Shown here: positions 34,582 through 40,126 of the stretch, one piece after another | How positions within the stretch are numbered: position 1 is the stretch's first letter | How the letters are laid out: each line of letters opens with the position of its first letter | DNA from: CAYYNQ01 sp964473105 | GTDB lineage: Bacteria > Sumerlaeota > Sumerlaeia > MVZB01 | Reading direction: 5' to 3' | Assembly: GCA_964473105.1 (NCBI GenBank) | Contig: CAYYNQ010000095.1 | Span: 1-40,126, forward strand | Length of the DNA stretch: 40,126 nucleotides | The notes under the pieces: model-generated | What the model was told of the DNA's origin: nothing | Seen by the model: only the letters and a program-made list of their open reading frames with translations | Database searches by the model: none | Translations under genes and position numbers: made by a program

Positions 34582-34820
34582 GACGTGCCATTGGCCTCCC
34601 GATGGGTGTCTGCTTTTTCCTCGTCGATAAGTGAGGGCCATGCGTAACGGACCGCAAGTGCCCAGATGAGCGCGGCCGCAACCGAGTAAAGGGCATGGTA
34701 TGCAAGGCCGACAGGCATGAAACCGAACACGAGGCGGACATCATTCCACAGCCAGAAATCCTGATGAAAGATGGCCAGAAGGATGACTAGAAGATATATC
34801 CATGTCCTTTTGTTGTTCAT
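34578..34820 (-). CDS. DUF3311-type small membrane subunit of the symporter
   Basis: The 80-residue protein has two hydrophobic helices, 'TWIYLLVILLAIFHQDFWLW' and 'GLAYHALYSVAAALIWALAV', with 'FGFMPVGLAYH' between, the pattern of DUF3311 proteins. These are typically encoded next to SSS symporters, comparable to YhdT beside PanF. It overlaps the upstream lipoprotein gene (ATGA, 4 bp) and the symporter gene (GTGA, 4 bp), which strongly indicates co-expression. Confidence 0.8.
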   Translation of the reverse strand: MNNKRTWIYLLVILLAIFHQDFWLWNDVRLVFGFMPVGLAYHALYSVAAALIWALAVRYAWPSLIDEEKADTHREANGTS

Positions 34821-36403
34821 GGATTACCATCCTGTAATGCGAACAGATGAGTTTGGGTTGCGACGTAAAGCACGTCATTGGCAACCACGGGTGATGAATA
34901 GATCGGTGATGGAAACTCTATCTCGGCGATGAGTTCTTTTTCCCGGCCAGCCCTGAGGATGATCAGGTAGCCGTCCTCGTTACCGATGAACAGCTTGTCG
35001 TCGACCACAAGGGTCGACCCCCAGATATGACTCAGTGTGTCATGTTTCCAAAGCAGTTTTCCCGTTGCGGCCTCAAGGCAGTGAATGACCCCCGCGTAGT
35101 CGGCAGCATAGACCAGCGAGTCGGATACCGAGACCGTTGAAATCGTCCGGTCAATTCCTTGGTATTCCCAGACCCGTCCCCTCTGTGTGATATCCCCAGT
35201 CTTTGAGGCATCTATACAGACAAGGTTGCCAAGACCTTGGCCATGTTCGGGATCCTGCCCAATGGCGACATAGACCCGTCCTTCATGAATCACGGGCGTG
35301 CCGATAATCTCACTAGGCCCGTCCGGGGTCGCATACTTGACGGGTTTACCTGATGCGTCCACACGGTATGAGGGCAAGTTGCAGTCGTAACGCCAGATCT
35401 CGGGGAAGATCTGGTAGGTTTCGTTGTATTCATCGGTGATCGGTTGGGTCAGCGGGTTGAAACCGTAGCAGAAACCGTCACCGGCACCAAAGACGAGTTG
35501 TTGTTTTCCATGGATCTTGCCCCATGAAGGTGAAGCCCAGTTGCAGTGAAACATGCGGCTGCTGATCCCGGAATTATCCTCACCTGTCAGTTGTCCGGTC
35601 ATTTTGTTCAGTCCGATCAGGGCCGGCGCGTTGGGCTGTGGGATATTCGTGTGCGACCAGTCCACGCCGTTTGAGGTTGCTATGTAGACCGTATCACCGA
35701 CGATCATTGCGGAGTTGCTTGCAATGTTGTGTGGAAAGATACCGAGTTCCTCGCGCATGTCGTAGACCCAGATTATATCTGCATCGGTTGGCCCAATTTC
35801 AATTGGAGGGTTATCGGGGCCGGCCATGTACTGGCCTTCGCTGATATACGGCCCGTTATTTCCATCCGTGAATCCCATGCTGTCAAGGCAGACCAACTCA
35901 CAGCGGTTGGTCACGACATAGACACGGTTCTCGTCGACGGCTGGTGAGGAGCAGATCCCAAGATATTCCCAATCGCTAACCTTTCCTGCGCCGATTTTGG
36001 GGACTACAAGTTGCCAGAGGAACTCGCCGGTGGATTCATCGAGACAGTATATGTTTCCTCGGTCTCCTGTATGCCGTGGATCCCTTGGGGCTTCGTTGTT
36101 GGTCCCGATGAAAATCTTTCCGCCTGACACAGTCACGTTTCCATAGCATTGCGACCCCAGCTTGGCAATCCACTTGACATTTTCCGTTGTGGACATGTCG
36201 ATTTCCTCGCTGTTGCCCACGAATTCACCGGTCCTGAAGACATGAGGTATCCCCTCGGTATGGGCGACCATGTTGCGGGACGGGTCGCCACCCCATATCG
36301 GCCAGTCACCCGTACCTGATTGCACGCCTGAGCAGCCTGCCAGGAATATTCCAAAAACCGGGGAAACGATTCGTAATACGGCCTGTCGAATGTTTTTATC
36401 CAT
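34817..36403 (-). CDS. PQQ-like beta-propeller lipoprotein
   Basis: A classic lipobox (VSPVFGIFLAGC, Cys24) is followed by PQQ/BamB-like repeats such as 'IYCLDESTGEFLWQL' and 'IHCLEAATGKLLWKHDT'. I chose ATG 36403 because GGGTGGA precedes it closely; the frame starts with a TTG at 36415. The 528-residue protein is longer than a simple propeller and has insertions around residues 160-330. There is no CxxCH heme motif. It lies 49 bp after the other propeller gene and overlaps DUF3311 by 4 bp. Lipid anchoring next to an uptake system suggests a ligand-sensing or delivery role, but that is inference. Confidence 0.85.
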   Translation of the reverse strand: MDKNIRQAVLRIVSPVFGIFLAGCSGVQSGTGDWPIWGGDPSRNMVAHTEGIPHVFRTGEFVGNSEEIDMSTTENVKWIAKLGSQCYGNVTVSGGKIFIGTNNEAPRDPRHTGDRGNIYCLDESTGEFLWQLVVPKIGAGKVSDWEYLGICSSPAVDENRVYVVTNRCELVCLDSMGFTDGNNGPYISEGQYMAGPDNPPIEIGPTDADIIWVYDMREELGIFPHNIASNSAMIVGDTVYIATSNGVDWSHTNIPQPNAPALIGLNKMTGQLTGEDNSGISSRMFHCNWASPSWGKIHGKQQLVFGAGDGFCYGFNPLTQPITDEYNETYQIFPEIWRYDCNLPSYRVDASGKPVKYATPDGPSEIIGTPVIHEGRVYVAIGQDPEHGQGLGNLVCIDASKTGDITQRGRVWEYQGIDRTISTVSVSDSLVYAADYAGVIHCLEAATGKLLWKHDTLSHIWGSTLVVDDKLFIGNEDGYLIILRAGREKELIAEIEFPSPIYSSPVVANDVLYVATQTHLFALQDGNP

Positions 36404-36452
36404 TTTTCCACCCAATCATATTCGGTCACTTTGACTTTCAGTTTTATATAGC

Positions 36453-38756
36453 TTATTTCAATCGGCTATTTGGAGTCACCATGATGTTGTCGAGATAAAC
36501 TCGGATTTTACTTTGAGGTGAAAATCCAAAAAGACCTGGCGACCCGTTCAGGTTCGCTTGATTATGCCGCACCTCGATCATCCATTGGTCGGGTTCAGGG
36601 TCATCTCGCCTCCAGGCCCTTGCCCGGATGATGCCGGAGCCATCATCGTGGACACTAACTCTTGCTTTCAAGCGGTACCAGGTCTTGGGTTTCCATCCGA
36701 ATGGAACCGATTGCTTGATCCTTTCATGGTTGGAACTGACTTCCATCAGTTGATGGGAGCCTTTTAGCGTAACCAAGTATCTCTGATTAATGACACCCGC
36801 TTCGGCCATGCCGCGGCGCCCTCCCTCGCTCATCAGGTCCAGTTGCATTGTGTAATCCCGCATGTCGGGATGTCCAATAAAGACAGTCGATCGCTGGAAG
36901 AGAACCCGATCAAGTGTCTTGGCCAAAACCTTGTTGCCTCCCTGTTCCTGGATTTGCCATTTGAAACGTGCCCCAATCCAAGGCAAAGGAGGGTAGGCGA
37001 ACACAAGGCCCTCATTTTCATGGGGAATCTTCAGTTCAAAATCCTCAAAGTCTTGCATGATGGGCAGATCCGGAAGGATCCGCCCACGGATGGTCCCGCT
37101 GATATTGCCGCTGGTCGCCTTAAAGGCCCCCGCTGAAAGTTTTGCATTTGGTTCGGCAACCAGCATGCCCGAATCATTGAAATCAGCATCGAGTTTGGCC
37201 TTAACCTTTGCAGCAGGCGGTATGAACTTTTCCCACTCAACCCTTTTTACTTTAAACATTCGGTTTCCCGATTTACTCAGTGAGTGAATCCTGAAGGATT
37301 GTTTCTGGCCGGGTCTTAACAATACCTCGGATGGGATGATCTGGAGGCGGTTGACCTCGGTTGTGTCAGTATTTGTTTCCAAGGGATCTGAGTATGCGGC
37401 CGATCCATCGGAGGGAATTCCAAAACAATATAGTTTCTTGGTGGTGTGAACGAAGATGCGCCCTTTCCAGACGGATGGAGAACCCAGACATTTTCCCTCC
37501 AGCTTGATCTTTGTCAGGATCTCTGCCCCATCAACATGTGGCTTCAGGATGTAAAACAATCCATTATGCATTGGGATATAAAGTTTGTTGTCGGCCCAGA
37601 CTGGGGACGCATGGAGCTGACTGTTGTCGAGCTTTTCAGACCATTTGATCTCCCCTGTTTCAACGTTGACCGCGTGTAGTTCACCGGTTGCAACAACCTG
37701 ATAAATTGTATCATCGGCAAGCACCGGGGAACTGGTGAAGATTCCCAGCCTGTTGCGCCACAGTTCGACTTCAGGCTTGATGATGGCTTGTTTTGCTGGG
37801 TCCCGCCCCGAAATGTCCAGTGGCAGGGCAACCATGCGGCCAATCGTCGAATCATCCAGGTTCTCCTTGCCGTGTATGGCGACCAATCGGTCCTTCCAGA
37901 GCACGATCGAGCTGTTGATGCCTCCGGTCAAAAACTGATATCTCCACAGTGGATCCCCGGTTCTTGCATCGATACAGACGATATTGCCACATCCCGTCCC
38001 GGCATAAAGAACATGGCGGCCTGCATCCTGATGCAGGAACGGGGTGGAAAATGAACTGTCCTTGGGCGCGACGCCTGGTGTTGAAGCCCAGACATGATCG
38101 CCGGTCTTCTTCTCAAAGGCGTAGAATCGATCGCGGGCGGGTCCCTGCTTGCCCCAATTAGTTGTAATACCGCGGACAATTACCAGATCACCGTCGATAA
38201 CGGGGGCCCCGGTTCGTCCGTTGGGGAAGGTAAGTCGTCCGAAGGCTTCCATCATCGAGTGTTCCCAGAGAGTTTTCCCGTCCGGGTCCAGACACATGAA
38301 CAGTCCGTTGGTTGTCATCAGATAGATGTTGCCCGTTTCTGCATCAATGGTTGGGCTGCCTATGCTGTAGCGGTTGTAGATGATGTCGCTGATGAAGTCG
38401 TTGAACCTTCGTTCCCAGATTAAATTACCGTTATCGAGATCAAGACATACCAGAATTTCTTGAAGATCAGGTCCTTTGCCGCCGTAACCCCAAGCGTAGA
38501 CGCGGTCGCTCGCGGTGACAGGCGTGCCCCTGCCACTCAGCGGGTATTGCCAAAGATCGGCCTCGCCGCCCGGTTCCCATTTGGCCGGCAGGGATTTTTC
38601 CGTAGATGTTCCATTTTGAGCCGGTCCGCGCCAGTTCAGCCATCCCTCAACGGCATGAAGAAACGAGGCATGGCAGACCGTTAGAAGGATGAACGTGAGG
38701 CTCCTGCCGGACATCCGCGCCAATTCCCGTTTGTGACTGCTGAAAATCCGGCCCAT
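36453..38756 (-). CDS. PQQ-like beta-propeller with C-terminal concanavalin-like domain
   Basis: The N-terminal half (about 40-450) is a PQQ-like propeller with units such as 'ILVCLDLDNGNLIWERRF' and 'LHAVNVETGEIKWSEKL'. A connecting region follows, then a beta-rich C-terminal domain (about 570-767) containing 'RDYTMQLDLMSEGGRRGMAE' and ending 'SKIRVYLDNIMVTPN'. This resembles the concanavalin/LamG or DUF1080-like modules common in Planctomycetota. The frame continues to 38999, into the divergent MarR gene. I prefer ATG 38756, with GGAAAG just ahead and a signal peptide (SLTFILLTVCHASFLHA). It is the first gene of the seven-gene operon. Confidence 0.8.
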   Translation of the reverse strand: MGRIFSSHKRELARMSGRSLTFILLTVCHASFLHAVEGWLNWRGPAQNGTSTEKSLPAKWEPGGEADLWQYPLSGRGTPVTASDRVYAWGYGGKGPDLQEILVCLDLDNGNLIWERRFNDFISDIIYNRYSIGSPTIDAETGNIYLMTTNGLFMCLDPDGKTLWEHSMMEAFGRLTFPNGRTGAPVIDGDLVIVRGITTNWGKQGPARDRFYAFEKKTGDHVWASTPGVAPKDSSFSTPFLHQDAGRHVLYAGTGCGNIVCIDARTGDPLWRYQFLTGGINSSIVLWKDRLVAIHGKENLDDSTIGRMVALPLDISGRDPAKQAIIKPEVELWRNRLGIFTSSPVLADDTIYQVVATGELHAVNVETGEIKWSEKLDNSQLHASPVWADNKLYIPMHNGLFYILKPHVDGAEILTKIKLEGKCLGSPSVWKGRIFVHTTKKLYCFGIPSDGSAAYSDPLETNTDTTEVNRLQIIPSEVLLRPGQKQSFRIHSLSKSGNRMFKVKRVEWEKFIPPAAKVKAKLDADFNDSGMLVAEPNAKLSAGAFKATSGNISGTIRGRILPDLPIMQDFEDFELKIPHENEGLVFAYPPLPWIGARFKWQIQEQGGNKVLAKTLDRVLFQRSTVFIGHPDMRDYTMQLDLMSEGGRRGMAEAGVINQRYLVTLKGSHQLMEVSSNHERIKQSVPFGWKPKTWYRLKARVSVHDDGSGIIRARAWRRDDPEPDQWMIEVRHNQANLNGSPGLFGFSPQSKIRVYLDNIMVTPNSRLK

Positions 38757-38829
38757 CACTTTCCATGCACTTCCATAGGATTTTCGGACTTTCCAGGATT
38801 GGGGGATGCGGGAGGGGCAAATAAACTGC

Positions 38830-38857
38830 TTGTCAGTGTCACGGATATTCATACAAT
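38830..38857 (+). promoter_or_regulatory. Candidate promoter of the MarR gene
   Basis: TTGTCA (38830-38835) and TACAAT (38852-38857) are 16 bases apart, each one base off the sigma70 consensus. Transcription would begin about 30 bases before the MarR ATG at 38896. The site lies within the divergent region shared with the propeller gene, so MarR bound here could control both directions. I could not identify a convincing MarR palindrome. Confidence 0.4.
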
Positions 38858-38895
38858 ACCTATACGTAATTAATGGAAAGTCAGTACCATAACGG

Positions 38896-39387
38896 ATGGC
38901 ACGAAAAAAGGCAATACCGGAGAACAAACCGGCCCCGATTGATTCCCCGGCCCATAGGCGACTTCCGCCCTTGTTGCGAAGGGCCTGGTACAGCCTCAAT
39001 CAGGCATTTCGACGGAGAATATCTCATATTGGGATCACGCCGGACCAGTTTACGATCCTCCGATGGTTGATCGAGGATGAATCACTGGGACTGACACAAC
39101 GCCAACTGGGCGAATTGATGAGCAGCGACCCGAACACAATCACATCCCTGTTGACACGCATGGAGAATTTCGACCTGATCCAGCGAAAACCCCACGAAAC
39201 GGACCGGCGGTCAAAACGAATTCGGATTCGGCCTGCTGGGAGAAAGGCTTATCAGCGGGCACGTCTGGTTGCCATCGAATTGCAGTCAGAGATTATGGGA
39301 TCCCTTGGAGTGGATAACAGGGAGGATTTTTTGGCTACTCTCGAGGCTGTCGCAGATGCTTGTCGTGATGCCGTGGATGCCTCCTGA
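38896..39387 (+). CDS. MarR family transcriptional regulator
   Basis: The 163-residue protein has the MarR winged helix: 'GITPDQFTILRWLIE', recognition region 'LTQRQLGELMSSDPNTITSL' and wing 'LIQRKPHETDRRSKRIRIRP', with flanking dimerisation helices. Such regulators often bind phenolic or aromatic carboxylic acids or their CoA thioesters and lift repression. It is divergent from the seven-gene operon starting at 38756, a typical arrangement for control of the neighbouring genes and itself. No strong ribosome binding site precedes the ATG. Confidence 0.92.
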   Translation: MARKKAIPENKPAPIDSPAHRRLPPLLRRAWYSLNQAFRRRISHIGITPDQFTILRWLIEDESLGLTQRQLGELMSSDPNTITSLLTRMENFDLIQRKPHETDRRSKRIRIRPAGRKAYQRARLVAIELQSEIMGSLGVDNREDFLATLEAVADACRDAVDAS

Positions 39388-39547
39388 TTCACTGGAAAAA
39401 ATAAATTTAGATGTCTTCGTAAAGTAAGTTTTTTTCGGTGTTCGTCCATTGGAACCTGAGCCACTTGGTTATCGACTTTCGGGCATAAAGCGTGTCAGTA
39501 TGGACCCTCGGAACCGTCATGACTTCCCGATGAGGTCAGGGGGCATC
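39388..39547. other. Intergenic region before the pseudopilin gene
   Basis: The first 60 bases are AT-rich with an interrupted T-run (ttttttt near 39429), which could end MarR transcription. No strong hairpin precedes it. A good ribosome binding site (AGGGGG, 39538-39543) lies at the far end and sets the pseudopilin start. Confidence 0.35.
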
Positions 39548-40126
39548 ATGAAACTTAGGGCTTTCACGTTAATCGAACTGTTGATCGTTGTAGCGATCAT
39601 TGCAATTCTTGCTGCCATTGCTGTACCGAATTTTCTTGAGGCACAGACCCGCTCCAAGGTCAGCCGTGTCAAAACCGACATGCGTTCCCTGAATACCGCG
39701 ATTGAGGGGTGGGCCGTTGACTTCAATCACTATCCGCCTGATGGAGATGATCTTGAGCCGCCGATCAACCCCATGACCGCGTTTGATGTCATGGCCCGGC
39801 TGCAGGTTATCACAACCCCGGTGCCCTACATGACTTCACTGCCGTTCGATCCGTTTCACCTGGACTTCGACCCCAACCCGCCACTTGTCCTACTTTTCCC
39901 GTCGCTCCCGTCCTATACCTACAGCTACAATACATTCGGTGCGTATAATGCGGACCCGATCAATCAGCAGCCGCCCAACGCGGGGCGCCCGGACAATTTC
40001 AATCTGTTGTCACTGGGTCCGTCGGAGGAATTTGATTCTCTGCTGGGCTCACTCGAATATGATCCGACCAATGGGATCATCTCGGCCGGTGACATCCTTC
40101 GTAGCGGCGGCAACCGGGTCGACCGT
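39548..40126 (+). CDS. Type II secretion/type IV pilin-like pseudopilin (3' end missing)
   Basis: The N terminus 'MKLRAFTLIELLIVVAIIAI' is a textbook prepilin signal: a short basic leader, A-F-T-L-I-E with the peptidase cut before Phe, and Glu at +5, followed by the hydrophobic helix. The rest has 'RSKVSRVKTDMRSLNTAIEG' and 'YTYSYNTFGA', then 'FNLLSLGPSEEFD', the pattern seen in the abundant G-type pseudopilins of Planctomycetota/Sumerlaeota-like genomes. The frame runs to the window edge after 193 codons with no stop, so the end is missing. An AGGGGG lies four bases before the ATG. It would be inserted in the inner membrane and processed by a prepilin peptidase. Confidence 0.92.
   Translation, partial: MKLRAFTLIELLIVVAIIAILAAIAVPNFLEAQTRSKVSRVKTDMRSLNTAIEGWAVDFNHYPPDGDDLEPPINPMTAFDVMARLQVITTPVPYMTSLPFDPFHLDFDPNPPLVLLFPSLPSYTYSYNTFGAYNADPINQQPPNAGRPDNFNLLSLGPSEEFDSLLGSLEYDPTNGIISAGDILRSGGNRVDR

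Noticed and set aside
38757..38999. N-terminal extension of the ConA-domain propeller protein
   Set aside because: It would run into the divergent MarR gene and place the signal peptide over 80 residues from the start.
1..40126. CRISPR arrays, transposases, phage genes, tRNA or rRNA
   Set aside because: No regularly spaced repeats, recombinase motifs, cloverleafs or rRNA-like sequence were seen on either strand.

Overview
The window comes from an uncultured-type, Gram-negative-like bacterium of mildly GC-rich composition. Three kinds of protein point towards the Sumerlaeota/Hydrogenedentota/Planctomycetota sphere: a TIGR03790-family protein, several PQQ-like beta-propeller proteins (one with a concanavalin-like C-terminal domain), and a pseudopilin with a class III-type prepilin N terminus. 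I cannot assign a phylum from sequence alone. No rRNA, tRNA, CRISPR array, transposase or phage gene was seen, so this looks like chromosomal backbone and accessory metabolism rather than a mobile island.

Layout: (1) 0.2-3.1 kb, plus strand: an exported TIGR03790 protein and a membrane family 2 glycosyltransferase. (2) 3.2-8.0 kb, minus strand: a tightly overlapping operon of CsgG/LpoB-like lipoprotein, TlyA RNA methyltransferase, NAD kinase and large TPR lipoprotein. (3) 8.4-11.9 kb, plus strand: a lidless Hsp70 followed by an unusual protein joining a degenerate J-like domain, one membrane helix and an extracytoplasmic SUMF/FGE-like domain. (4) 12.5-15.7 kb, plus strand: an exported dienelactone-hydrolase-fold protein that has lost its nucleophile and histidine, then an ATPase and FecCD permease of a siderophore/heme/cobalamin-type importer without a binding protein nearby. 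(5) 15.9-20.7 kb, minus strand: a NUDIX hydrolase and a LolD-like ATPase with a giant FtsX/MacB-type permease.

(6) 20.8-28.9 kb, minus strand: a compact eight-gene operon with 4-11 bp overlaps or short gaps. In transcription order it encodes an exported beta-propeller protein, a HemN-like radical SAM enzyme, a chorismate-lyase-fold protein, a flavin enzyme with halogenase motifs, a GT4 glycosyltransferase, a hotdog thioesterase, a small DMT-like membrane protein and a PaaK-like aryl-CoA ligase. I read it as a candidate pathway for making and decorating a small aromatic acid, with no PKS or NRPS.

(7) 29.2-38.8 kb, minus strand: a second operon, divergent from a MarR regulator. It encodes two beta-propeller proteins, a DUF3311/SSS sodium-symporter pair, a LuxE-length AMP ligase, a LuxC-length aldehyde-dehydrogenase-fold reductase and an iron-type alcohol dehydrogenase. 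This set could interconvert a carboxylic acid, its aldehyde and its alcohol. (8) The right edge holds a truncated pseudopilin.

The two neighbouring minus-strand operons are the most interesting content. Together they contain chorismate lyase, aryl ligases, a halogenase-like flavoenzyme, an acid-to-alcohol reduction set, a transporter pair and an aromatic-acid-type regulator. The Hsp70 / J-like-SUMF pair is the second system that deserves attention. All functional links are inferred from motifs and gene order.
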